64,000 nt of DNA, taken from contig DUAG01000046.1 of NCBI GenBank assembly GCA_012960925.1, positions 1 to 64,000 of the forward strand, read 5' to 3'. Under the pieces are notes generated by a model, which did not search any database, was not told the DNA's origin, and saw only the letters and a list, made by a program, of their open reading frames with translations. The translations under genes were made by a program, and so were the position numbers. Of the stretch, positions 45,478-53,453 are shown piece by piece (the first letter of the stretch is position 1; each line of letters opens with the position of its first letter). This DNA comes from Candidatus Manganitrophaceae bacterium. GTDB taxonomy: Bacteria > Nitrospirota > Nitrospiria > SBBL01 > JAADHI01.

Positions 45478-46941
45478 ATGGCGGAGAGGCTTATTTTTGA
45501 AAAGAGCGTGGAAGGGAGGCGGGCCGTGACCTTTCCAACTGAAGCGCTCGAAGGGTTTTCGGTCGATCAGGTTCTCCCGAAGGAATTTCAGCGGGAGATC
45601 CCTCTTCCCTTGCCAGAGGTCAGTGAGAATGAGCTTATGCGCCATTATACCCGCCTCTCTCAGGACAATTACGGGGTGGATACCGGGTTTTATCCGCTGG
45701 GGTCCTGTACCATGAAATACAATCCCAAGATTAATGAAGACGTGGCGCGATTTCCCGGATTCAGCCAGGTGCACCCCCTCCAGCCGAGGGAAGCGTCTCA
45801 AGGGGCCCTGGAACTGATCTATGAACTGGAACAGATGCTGGCCGAGATCTCCGGCATGGCGGGTATTTCCCTCCAACCTGCGGCGGGCGCTCAGGGAGAA
45901 CTTACCGGCATGCTGATTACGCGGGCCTATCATCAGCAGCAAGGCCGGATACGGAAAAAAGTAGTGATTCCCGATTCGGCCCATGGGACGAATCCGGCCA
46001 GCGCCCATCTCGCCGGATTTACAGTTCAGACGGTCCGGTCCAACCGCAATGGCCTTCTCGATGTTGATGACCTGGCCAAGGTGGTCGATGAAGATACGGC
46101 CGCGCTGATGCTGACTAATCCCAATACGCTCGGACTGTTTGAACGACAGATCGAAGAAATCGTCCGAATTGTCCATGATGCCGGCGCGCTGATGTACCTC
46201 GACGGGGCGAATCTGAACGCCCTCCTCGGTCTGACACGCCCGGGGGATATGGGCTTTGATCTCGTCCACTTTAATCTCCACAAAACATTTTCAACCCCTC
46301 ATGGGGGTGGGGGGCCGGGCGCAGGACCGGTGGGCGTTGCGGCCGCCCTGATTCCTTATCTGCCCTTCCCGGTCATTCAAAAGAAAGAGGAAGGCTACCT
46401 TCTTGAATCAGATCGTCCTCAGTCAATCGGCCGCGTCCACGGCTTTTACGGAAACTTTGGAATCCTGGTCCGTGCCTACACCTATATCCGTCGGCTGGGT
46501 GCGGTCGGTTTATCTGCCGTGAGCCGGAATGCAATCCTCAATGCCAACTATCTAAAAAAGAAACTGGAAGGAGACTATCCCGTTCCGATGAACCGTTCCT
46601 GTATGCATGAGTTTATTATCTCTGCCAAGGTCTTTCGAGAGAAAGGCATCCATGCCTGGGATATTGGAAAACGCTTGATTGACTATGGATTTTATCCGCC
46701 GACTGTGAACTTCCCCCTCATTGTGCCGGAGGCCCTGATGATCGAGCCGACAGAGTGCGAGTCGCGCGAGACGCTCGATGCCTTTGTTGCCGCGATGCTT
46801 GAGATTCGTAAAGAGATCGATCAGACACCGGAGAAACTTCTGGAAGCGCCCCATCACCGTACAGTGGGTCGCATGAACGAGGTCCAGGCGGCAAAACAGC
46901 TCAATGTTCGATATGAATCGGAGAACAATGCAGTCACATGA
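45478..46941 (+). CDS. gcvPB: Glycine dehydrogenase (decarboxylating) subunit 2
   Basis: Beta subunit of the P protein, 487 residues, which carries PLP. The PLP lysine is in HFNLHKTFSTPHGGGGPGAG. Also typical are YPLGSCTMKYNPKIN, QPAAGAQGELTGM and HGTNPASAHLAGF. With gcvPA it decarboxylates glycine and loads the methylamine group on H protein. The end overlaps the sdhA-like gene by 14 bases. Confidence 0.97.
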   Translation: MAERLIFEKSVEGRRAVTFPTEALEGFSVDQVLPKEFQREIPLPLPEVSENELMRHYTRLSQDNYGVDTGFYPLGSCTMKYNPKINEDVARFPGFSQVHPLQPREASQGALELIYELEQMLAEISGMAGISLQPAAGAQGELTGMLITRAYHQQQGRIRKKVVIPDSAHGTNPASAHLAGFTVQTVRSNRNGLLDVDDLAKVVDEDTAALMLTNPNTLGLFERQIEEIVRIVHDAGALMYLDGANLNALLGLTRPGDMGFDLVHFNLHKTFSTPHGGGGPGAGPVGVAAALIPYLPFPVIQKKEEGYLLESDRPQSIGRVHGFYGNFGILVRAYTYIRRLGAVGLSAVSRNAILNANYLKKKLEGDYPVPMNRSCMHEFIISAKVFREKGIHAWDIGKRLIDYGFYPPTVNFPLIVPEALMIEPTECESRETLDAFVAAMLEIRKEIDQTPEKLLEAPHHRTVGRMNEVQAAKQLNVRYESENNAVT

Positions 46942-48595
46942 TGTTTTAATTGTCGGGGCCGGATTGGCTGGAATGCGGGCTGCGGTGGCCATTCCTTCCC
47001 ATCTTAATGTCGGTATTATTTCAAAGGTCCATCCGGTACGGAGCCATTCCGTTGCGGCCGAGGGAGGAATCAATGCGGCGGTCAAATCTGAAGACTCCTG
47101 GGAGTCGCATATGTATGACACCGTCAAGGGGAGCGACTGGCTGGGAGATCAGGACGGCATCGAGATCCTCTGTAAGTCTGCGCCGGGTGACATCATGGAG
47201 CTGGAGCGAATGGGAGCCCTGTTTTCGCGTGACCCGGACGGACAAATCTCTCAGCGAAATTTTGGCGGACTTGGATTTCCCCGGACCTGTTATGTCGCCG
47301 ACAGAACAGGCCACGCCCTGGTGCACCTCCTTTACGAGCAGTTGACGAAACGGGCTACCCACGTTTATGAGGAATGGTATGTGACATCGCTCGTTGTCGA
47401 AGAGGGTCATTGTTGCGGAGTGGTTGCCCTCAATCTTTTGACGGGCGAACTCTCAGTGATTCGGGCCAAAGCGGTTATTCTTGCCACAGGTGGTTACGGG
47501 CGTGTCTATCTGATTTCTACAAATGGATTGATCAACACCGGCGACGGAATGTCTATGGCCTACCGGGCCGGACTTCCTCTCCAGGACATGGAGTTTGTCC
47601 AGTTTCATCCCACCACGCTAAAAGATTCCGGAATCTTAATCACCGAAGGGGCGCGCGGGGAGGGAGGATACCTTTTTAATTCCCGCGGAGAGCGTTTCAT
47701 GGAAAAATACGCCCCGAACGCGATGGAGTTGGCCTGCCGGGATGTTGTTTCGCGGGCGGAATACCAGGAGATCATGGAAGGGCGGGGTGTGGATGGCTGC
47801 GTGATGCTGGATCTGAGGCACCTTGGGAAGGACAAAATTATGGAACGTCTCCCCCAAATATGGGAGCTGTCCCTGACCTACGCGGGTGTTGATCCGGTAG
47901 AAGCCCCGATACCGATCCGACCGGGTGTACACTATTCGATGGGAGGTATTCGGACCAATACCCGTTGTGAAACGCCGATGCCGGGACTCTATGCCGCCGG
48001 GGAATGTGCCTGTATCTCAATCCACGGGGCGAACCGTCTCGGTGGGAATGCGCTGATGGAGACGATTGTTTTTGGGCGCCGGGCCGGCCACTATGCAGCT
48101 GAGTATGCAGAGCGTACAAAACAGATTGATTTCTCCGCCCAGGCGCTGGAGCGGGATCGGGAACGGATTGCATCGCTGATCTCCCGTAAGGATGGCGAGC
48201 GGGTTGTCGCAATCCGGAAGGAAGTTGGGAAGATCATGATGGAACACTTCGGGATTCTCCGAAGTCGTGAGCGGATGGAGGAGGGGAAACGGAAACTTAA
48301 AGGGGTCCGTTCCCGATTGAAAAATATCTACCTACAGGATCGTGGGAAGATATTCAACCTGGAGCTGGTTGAGGCCTTACAACTCTACTCGATCATGGAC
48401 CTCGCAGAAATAATCGCAGTCGGTGCCTGTTCACGGGAAGAATCGAGAGGGGCCCATTCCCGTACAGATTTTCCTGATCGCAATGATCAGGATTGGATGA
48501 AACATACCCTCGCTTATCAAAGTGATCAAGGTCCCCGCCTGGACTACGCAGCGGTGAACATCACACATATTCCCCCGACTGAGCGCTTATACTAA
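46928..48595 (+). CDS. sdhA: Succinate dehydrogenase/fumarate reductase flavoprotein subunit
   Basis: FAD subunit of about 555 residues. The dinucleotide motif is VLIVGAGLAGMRAA, the covalent-FAD histidine is expected in RSHSVAAEGGIN, and the active-site segments QFHPTTLKDSGILITEGARGEGG-type and VHYSMGGIRTN are present. I start at ATG 46928, behind CGGAG. sdhB and the membrane subunits are not next to it, so it must pair with subunits encoded elsewhere or be a related dehydrogenase such as L-aspartate oxidase. Length and C-terminal helical domain favour Sdh/Frd. Confidence 0.9.
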   Translation: MQSHDVLIVGAGLAGMRAAVAIPSHLNVGIISKVHPVRSHSVAAEGGINAAVKSEDSWESHMYDTVKGSDWLGDQDGIEILCKSAPGDIMELERMGALFSRDPDGQISQRNFGGLGFPRTCYVADRTGHALVHLLYEQLTKRATHVYEEWYVTSLVVEEGHCCGVVALNLLTGELSVIRAKAVILATGGYGRVYLISTNGLINTGDGMSMAYRAGLPLQDMEFVQFHPTTLKDSGILITEGARGEGGYLFNSRGERFMEKYAPNAMELACRDVVSRAEYQEIMEGRGVDGCVMLDLRHLGKDKIMERLPQIWELSLTYAGVDPVEAPIPIRPGVHYSMGGIRTNTRCETPMPGLYAAGECACISIHGANRLGGNALMETIVFGRRAGHYAAEYAERTKQIDFSAQALERDRERIASLISRKDGERVVAIRKEVGKIMMEHFGILRSRERMEEGKRKLKGVRSRLKNIYLQDRGKIFNLELVEALQLYSIMDLAEIIAVGACSREESRGAHSRTDFPDRNDQDWMKHTLAYQSDQGPRLDYAAVNITHIPPTERLY

Positions 48596-48702
48596 GCAGA
48601 ATCACGTATTGCATCGGAAGATAGGGAAGATAAGGGCATTTTCTAACATTTTTACCTGCTTATGTCCTTTCCTTCCTAGTCAGATTTGGTTATAACTGTC
48701 AT

Positions 48703-48756
48703 GTAACGAATCAGGATGCCGCCATGGAGAAAAATAGCGGCATCCTGATTCGTTAC
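48703..48756. mobile_element. Short MITE-like element E, 54 bp, perfect hairpin
   Basis: Perfect 20-bp inverted arms GTAACGAATCAGGATGCCGC (48703-48722 against 48737-48756) with only 14 bases between. It keeps the family ends and the CATGGAG motif but no core. It lies between sdhA and purM, where it could act as a terminator-like hairpin. The rest of 48596-48882 shows only a weak promoter-like TTGATA. Confidence 0.82.
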
Positions 48757-48882
48757 ACTATCAAGGGTTTCTAACACACATTGGGAATTAAATTTTCTCC
48801 TTCCTGGGCGGGGAACTACAGTTGATATTGGTGCGGACATTCTCCACATATCAATCCTCTTTCTTGTGATTCGAAGGGCGTT

Positions 48883-49914
48883 ATGGCAGGAATGACCTAT
48901 AAGAGTTCCGGTGTCGATATTAAGGCCGGAGATCGCTTTGTCCGCGAGATTTCCCCGATGGCACGATCAACCTTCCGGCCAGAGGTCTTGACGGAGCTGG
49001 GCGGATTCTCCGGCCTCTTTGCGCTCCGTGCAAAGAGATACAAAAACCCGGTTTTGGTTTCTGGAACGGACGGTGTTGGGACAAAATTGAAGGTGGCCTT
49101 CATGGCGAACCGCCATGACACGGTTGGGATTGATCTCGTGGCAATGTGTGTCAACGACATCATTGTCTCCGGGGCAGAACCCCTTTTCTTTTTGGATTAT
49201 CTGGCATGCGGGAAACTTCTTCCAAAAAAGATGCTGGCCGTTGTGAAAGGAATCTCCGAGGGATGCCGGCAGGCCGGCTGTGCGCTTCTTGGTGGAGAAA
49301 CGGCTGAAATGCCGTCCTTCTACCCGAAGGGGGAATATGACCTGGCAGGATTTTCTGTCGGTGTTGTTGAAAAGAAAGAGATCATCCATGGCAAAAAGAT
49401 TCGGCCGAAGGATCTCTTAATCGGACTTGCCTCCTCAGGTCTTCACAGCAACGGATATTCTTTGGTTCGGAGAGTGCTTTTTGAGAAGAAGGGGATGAAG
49501 ATCCAAGATCGCTTACCGGACTTGGACGGGACCCTGGGAGAGGTGTTGTTGACCCCGACTATTATTTACGTGAAGGCCTTTCTGAAACTGAAACAGCGTA
49601 TAAAAATAAAAGGGGCGGCCCATATTACCGGCGGTGGTTTAACAGGAAATATTCCGAGAGTCTTGCCGGAGGGCTGCGCCGCACTGATTAGACGGAATCA
49701 GTGGAAGGTGCCTCCCATATTTGAAATCTTAAAGAAATCGGGCCGAATCGATACGGAAAAGATGTATACTTACTTCAATATGGGAATCGGCATGGTTCTG
49801 GTTGTCTCACCGGGTGATCTTGATAAAGCACTGTCCCTTCTCAAAAGGCTTCGCCAGCAGGCATTTTTGATCGGGGAGGTTATTCGCGGCGATCAAGAGG
49901 TGCGTTATGTCTGA
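48883..49914 (+). CDS. purM: Phosphoribosylformylglycinamidine cyclo-ligase
   Basis: ATP-dependent ring closure giving aminoimidazole ribotide in purine synthesis. The 343-residue protein shows MTYKSSGVDIKAGD, SGTDGVGTKLK, GGETAEMPSFY and ITGGGLTGNIPRVLP. GAAGGGCG stands before the ATG. It leads the purM-purN-YbjQ-TPR run and overlaps purN by eight bases. The purine link fits the neighbouring gcv operon, which supplies one-carbon units. Confidence 0.97.
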   Translation: MAGMTYKSSGVDIKAGDRFVREISPMARSTFRPEVLTELGGFSGLFALRAKRYKNPVLVSGTDGVGTKLKVAFMANRHDTVGIDLVAMCVNDIIVSGAEPLFFLDYLACGKLLPKKMLAVVKGISEGCRQAGCALLGGETAEMPSFYPKGEYDLAGFSVGVVEKKEIIHGKKIRPKDLLIGLASSGLHSNGYSLVRRVLFEKKGMKIQDRLPDLDGTLGEVLLTPTIIYVKAFLKLKQRIKIKGAAHITGGGLTGNIPRVLPEGCAALIRRNQWKVPPIFEILKKSGRIDTEKMYTYFNMGIGMVLVVSPGDLDKALSLLKRLRQQAFLIGEVIRGDQEVRYV

Positions 49915-50602
49915 TACCGGGTCATTCGAGGCGCTTTCTTATTCCGGGGACCAATTGGTGCTCGGGGTCCTTGCCTCGGGCCGCGGGAGTAACTTGAAGT
50001 CAATCATAGACGCGATTGAATCTGGGCGGTTAAGCGCGAAGATTGGTGTTGTGGTGAGCAACAAGAAGGAGGCCGGGGCCCTGGAATGTGCTAAGAAGCA
50101 TCACATTCCAAGGCTCTATGTTGACCCCTCCAGCTATCCCGACAAAAAGGCCTATGACACCGAATTATCCCGGATACTCAAAGCCCATCAGGTTGGTCTG
50201 GTGATCCTGGCGGGTTATATGCGTTTGCTTACGGGGATGTTGATCAGTGCTTATCCTTACCGTATCATGAATGTTCATCCCAGCCTTCTCCCTGCCTTTC
50301 CGGGATTGCATGCCCAGCGGCAGGCCTTGTCACATGGTGTAAAAGTCAGCGGGTGTACGATTCATTTTGTCGATGAGGAGATGGACCATGGCCCGATTAT
50401 CGCGCAAGCAGCGGTTCCCGTGAGGGAAAACGACACGGAAGATTCCTTATCCGAACGGATTCTTCGTGAGGAACATCGGCTTTTTCCTGAAGTAATTCGG
50501 TCTTTTTCCGATAGAAGTCTAGGGGTTGATGGAAGAAGAGTGTGTATTGTGCCGGACTCTTTAAATAAAGCAGAGAACTTCCCTGTAAAGGACTCTCCAT
50601 GA
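49907..50602 (+). CDS. purN: Phosphoribosylglycinamide formyltransferase
   Basis: Transfers a formyl group from 10-formyl-tetrahydrofolate to glycinamide ribotide. Catalytic residues are in NVHPSLLPAFPG (Asn and His) and HFVDEEMDHGPII (Asp). The start of the fold is VLASGRGSNLKSI. The 231 residues include an N-terminal extension of about 15 residues and a C-terminal tail of about 20 beyond the usual core. It overlaps the following gene by ATGA. Confidence 0.96.
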   Translation: MSDTGSFEALSYSGDQLVLGVLASGRGSNLKSIIDAIESGRLSAKIGVVVSNKKEAGALECAKKHHIPRLYVDPSSYPDKKAYDTELSRILKAHQVGLVILAGYMRLLTGMLISAYPYRIMNVHPSLLPAFPGLHAQRQALSHGVKVSGCTIHFVDEEMDHGPIIAQAAVPVRENDTEDSLSERILREEHRLFPEVIRSFSDRSLGVDGRRVCIVPDSLNKAENFPVKDSP

Positions 50603-51321
50603 TTTGTCCTGTCTGTGGATGTCAGCAGCGGGAAGCGAACCAGTGCATACAATGTTATACGAGTATGGTGCCTGATGAGGATACGGGCGGGGGATCCGAG
50701 ATTGCTTTAGAAGACCGACCGATCATGCCTCCTCCGGAGGACTCTCTCCCAGAGGAGGTCTCGCTCCCGGAAGAGGTTCCGTATGGGGAGTCTCTTCCCC
50801 GGCCTGTGGAGAAAAAAACGACCCGCCCGGAACCCTCTTCCAATCAGCTTATACCACATAAAGAAGTGGTGAAATCTAAAACTAAGCCAAAGGGGCCTGA
50901 GAAGAAGGAAATTCCTTCCAGAATCCTTCCGTCCAAACCTCAGAGAGAAGAACCCTCTCGTCAGGTTACGGCGAGACAAGAAGAGATTCGAAAAGAAAAG
51001 ACACAACTAATTCTTGTGACGACGACGCAAAGGATTGAGGGAAAACGGATTACAAGCTATTTTGGTTTGATCAGTGCCGATATCGTCATCGAACTGGGTG
51101 AGACGCCTTCATCCCACTCTGAGCAGAGTGGGATGAAGGCGCATTATCGAGGAGAGTTAAAGAAGGGCATGTTGACGGTTCTTCGGGATTTGCGTGGAGA
51201 GGCGGCCTTACTCGGGGCAAATGCCGTTATCGCGACATCTTTTAATTTTCAGAAAATGGACCTTCAGGTGCTTCTTATTTCTGTAGTCGGAACCGCTGTC
51301 CATATGGAGGATAGAACATGA
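50599..51321 (+). CDS. Zinc-ribbon and YbjQ-domain protein
   Basis: A 240-residue protein of unknown function. The N-terminus is a zinc ribbon, CPVCGCQQ with CIQC (about 3-22). A Pro/Glu/Lys-rich disordered linker runs to about residue 130. The C-terminal YbjQ (UPF0145) domain has LVTTTQRIEGKRITSYFGLI, LGANAVIATSFNF and VGTAVHME. In the domain, a 38-bp palindrome is inserted in frame, encoding the SSHSEQSGMK loop. YbjQ is sometimes called a heavy-metal-binding domain on weak grounds. ATGA overlaps on both sides tie it to purN and the TPR gene. Confidence 0.82.
   Translation: MICPVCGCQQREANQCIQCYTSMVPDEDTGGGSEIALEDRPIMPPPEDSLPEEVSLPEEVPYGESLPRPVEKKTTRPEPSSNQLIPHKEVVKSKTKPKGPEKKEIPSRILPSKPQREEPSRQVTARQEEIRKEKTQLILVTTTQRIEGKRITSYFGLISADIVIELGETPSSHSEQSGMKAHYRGELKKGMLTVLRDLRGEAALLGANAVIATSFNFQKMDLQVLLISVVGTAVHMEDRT
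51104..51141. repeat. 38-bp perfect palindrome inside a coding sequence
   Basis: Arms CGCCTTCATCCCACTCTG (51104-51121) and CAGAGTGGGATGAAGGCG (51124-51141) are fully complementary around AG. It lies in frame in the YbjQ domain at a loop position. No other copy was noticed in the window. Confidence 0.9.
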
Positions 51322-51785
51322 CTTACAAGGAATATGTTGAGTTGGCCGGGGTTTACATCAGAGAGAAAAAATGGGGCAAGGCCCTGGGTTCACTCAATCA
51401 GGCCCACAAGGAATTGTCCAGTCAAGGGGGCAAGGGTGTTCCACCGCAATTTCTATCCATCTATGGATTTTGTCTGGCGATGGCGGGACGTCACACTGAT
51501 AAGGGGATTCAATATTGCGAACGTGCCGTTACCTTAGAGCCGTTTCGACCGCAATCTTTTTACTACCTCGGAATTGCTTATCTGAAGGGGGCCAAAAAAA
51601 GAAAGGCGATATCCTCTTTTTATAAAGGCTTACGAATAGATGAGGACCACCCGGGCATCAAGGAGCAGTTACGGAAGCTCGGTGAACGGAGAGGGCCGCT
51701 CCTGTCCTTTCTTCCGAGGCAGAATCTCTTGAACAAGACCATTGGGAGGATGACGGTAGGAAGCAGAAACAGGGTTCTTCTGTGA
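51318..51785 (+). CDS. TPR-repeat protein
   Basis: A 155-residue soluble protein with about three tetratricopeptide repeats, for instance GIQYCERAVTLEPFRPQSFYYLG-like helices (about 55-80, key Y, A, P, G) and ISSFYKGLRIDEDHPGIKEQ. There is no signal peptide. The basic C-terminus (PRQNLLNKTIGRMTVG) is outside the repeats. It overlaps the YbjQ gene by ATGA. Its role is unknown and probably lies in protein contacts. Confidence 0.82.
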   Translation: MTYKEYVELAGVYIREKKWGKALGSLNQAHKELSSQGGKGVPPQFLSIYGFCLAMAGRHTDKGIQYCERAVTLEPFRPQSFYYLGIAYLKGAKKRKAISSFYKGLRIDEDHPGIKEQLRKLGERRGPLLSFLPRQNLLNKTIGRMTVGSRNRVLL

Positions 51786-51810
51786 GGTAAGGTTGACCCT
51801 GGATTCCTAT

Positions 51811-51858
51811 AAACATGCACAGCGAGCGCAATCCTCGTCCCTCTGCAGGGTTCTTCAG
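51811..51858 (+). repeat. REP-like repeat, copy 2
   Basis: ACATGCACAGCGAGCGCAAT continues as CCTCGTCC and closes with GCAGGGTTCTTCAG. It matches copy 3 along its whole length with a few substitutions. The second half can pair with part of the first (CCTC/GAGG-type). It is intergenic, before the tRNA promoter. Confidence 0.7.
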
Positions 51859-51879
51859 AAGGAAAAGCTTCCTGGAAAG

Positions 51880-51909
51880 TTGACATTTGGGGGGGGAATA
51901 GCTTAACCT
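51880..51909 (+). promoter_or_regulatory. Possible promoter of tRNA-Ala
   Basis: TTGACA is perfect (51880-51885). The -10 is poor (TAACCT at 51904-51909, 18-base spacing). A run of eight G lies between them. It is 25 bases before the tRNA. Confidence 0.4.
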
Positions 51910-51933
51910 CCTTTCCTGTCTTCCTGATCCAAT

Positions 51934-52009
51934 GGGGCTGTAGCTCAGCTGGGAGAGCGCCTGGTTCGCAATCAGGAGGTCGGGAGTTCGATCCTCCCCA
52001 GCTCCACCA
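51934..52009 (+). tRNA. tRNA-Ala, anticodon CGC
   Basis: A complete 76-nt cloverleaf with encoded CCA. The acceptor stem GGGGCTG/CAGCTCC contains the G3:U70 pair that identifies alanine tRNA. The anticodon loop TTCGCAA puts CGC at 51967-51969, reading GCG codons. The T loop is TTCGATC. It stands alone, and I see no integrase or attachment duplication after it. Confidence 0.97.
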
Positions 52010-52182
52010 AATAAATCAAGATATTAGACCCTTCATCCCTCTAACACGATCGCTGATTGTGACTGAATTGTGACAAAAAATCTCTTCCCGTCAAACATGT
52101 CTAGCTCGTCCCAGTTACGAAAGTTAAAAAACGCACTTAATATTTAGGCTGGTGAAGTTCAATTCCGTTGAAGGAAAATGCG

Positions 52183-53382
52183 ATGCAGGAAATATTTCAA
52201 TATAAAGATTATCCAATCCTGTTTGTTGATGCTGAAGCCTCGGCGCTCATTGCGTTCAAAGACCTCTTTAAGGAAGAGTTTACCGTCTATACGGCGAATA
52301 CGAGTGCGGAGGCCTTGCAGTTCATTAATGACCATCCTGATCTTGCCTTGATTATAAGCGATCAAGAGATGCCTGATATGAACGGGGTTGAATTGCTTCA
52401 ACGGATCGCAGAAAAACATCCTGATACTGTTCGAATGCTCATCACGGCCTACAAGGATATGGAACGGGTAAGAAAGACAATGAATGAGGGAGAGATTTAT
52501 CGATATATTGCAAAGCCTTATAATGTGGATGAACTCACTCAGACCCTGATTCAAGGGATAGAGCGATATTATTTGATGAAAGAACGTGATCTTCTTTATG
52601 CAGAAAAGATGGAGACGCTTAATAAGATCGCTCGGACCCATCGCTTAACGGCCATTGGGACCCTTGCGGCCGGGATGGCGCATGAGATTAATAATCCTTT
52701 GGTGGCGATTAAAACTTTTTTACAGATGATTCCTGAAAAATATGACGAAGCAAAAAAAGACAGTGAATTCTGGGTCAAATTTTATAATGTCGCACTCGGT
52801 GAAACTCAACGGATACAACAACTGATCAGCCGTCTCCTTCACTATTCAAAAAATCCGGAAGAGGAAACGCTCGATCTACGTCGAATCGATATCAACCTGC
52901 TCATCGAAGAGACAATTACCCTCCTTGACAACGAAGCGAAAAAAAAGGGACTTAAGATCCAACGGAACCTGTCTCCAGATCTTCCCGCCTGTGTTGCAGA
53001 TCATGGGAAGTTGAGACAGGTGTTCTTGAACATCATGTTGAATTCTATTCAAGGGACGGAACAAGGTCATATCCTGATTTCTACCTCTCTAGGCAAGGAT
53101 GAAGTGGATCAAAATCGAGTCAATATTATCGTTGAGGATACAGGGATTGGAATATCAGAAGAAAACATCGGTAAACTATTCAAGCCTTTTTTTACAACAA
53201 AAAGAAATGAGGGGTCTGGGTTGGGTCTTATGATGTGTCTGCATATTATTGAAGAACATCGAGGGCTTATTGATGTGCAATCGGAGCTCGGAAAAGGGAC
53301 AAAAGTATCGGTCCTCGTTCCTCTTGATCCGACAAGTTATAACCGAAGAAGAGGTGAGAGTCCTCCTCCACAAAACCAGTAA
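52183..53382 (+). CDS. Response-regulator receiver fused to histidine kinase
   Basis: A cytoplasmic protein of 399 residues. A receiver domain (about 10-125) has the phospho-accepting aspartate in IISDQEMPDMNG and the lysine in YIAKPYN. A HisKA box GTLAAGMAHEINNPLVAI follows (about 165), then HATPase motifs NIMLNSIQ, DTGIGIS and GSGLGLMMC. The order REC-kinase without membrane or PAS parts suggests that it takes phosphate from another kinase. I start at ATG 52183, with AAGGAA upstream, not the TTG at 52168. No response regulator lies beside it. A strong terminator follows. Confidence 0.92.
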   Translation: MQEIFQYKDYPILFVDAEASALIAFKDLFKEEFTVYTANTSAEALQFINDHPDLALIISDQEMPDMNGVELLQRIAEKHPDTVRMLITAYKDMERVRKTMNEGEIYRYIAKPYNVDELTQTLIQGIERYYLMKERDLLYAEKMETLNKIARTHRLTAIGTLAAGMAHEINNPLVAIKTFLQMIPEKYDEAKKDSEFWVKFYNVALGETQRIQQLISRLLHYSKNPEEETLDLRRIDINLLIEETITLLDNEAKKKGLKIQRNLSPDLPACVADHGKLRQVFLNIMLNSIQGTEQGHILISTSLGKDEVDQNRVNIIVEDTGIGISEENIGKLFKPFFTTKRNEGSGLGLMMCLHIIEEHRGLIDVQSELGKGTKVSVLVPLDPTSYNRRRGESPPPQNQ

Positions 53383-53389
53383 ATCTAGA

Positions 53390-53421
53390 AAAAGCCCTTC
53401 CGGATTTCGGAAGGGCTTTTT
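53390..53421. terminator. Bidirectional rho-independent terminator
   Basis: Perfect 12-bp arms AAAAAGCCCTTC and GAAGGGCTTTTT around an eight-base loop. It carries T runs in both directions and lies between the convergent kinase and HtrA genes, so it can end both transcripts. Confidence 0.93.
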
Positions 53422-53453
53422 CGTTTCAGAGACGATAATCAGGGTGGAAATGA

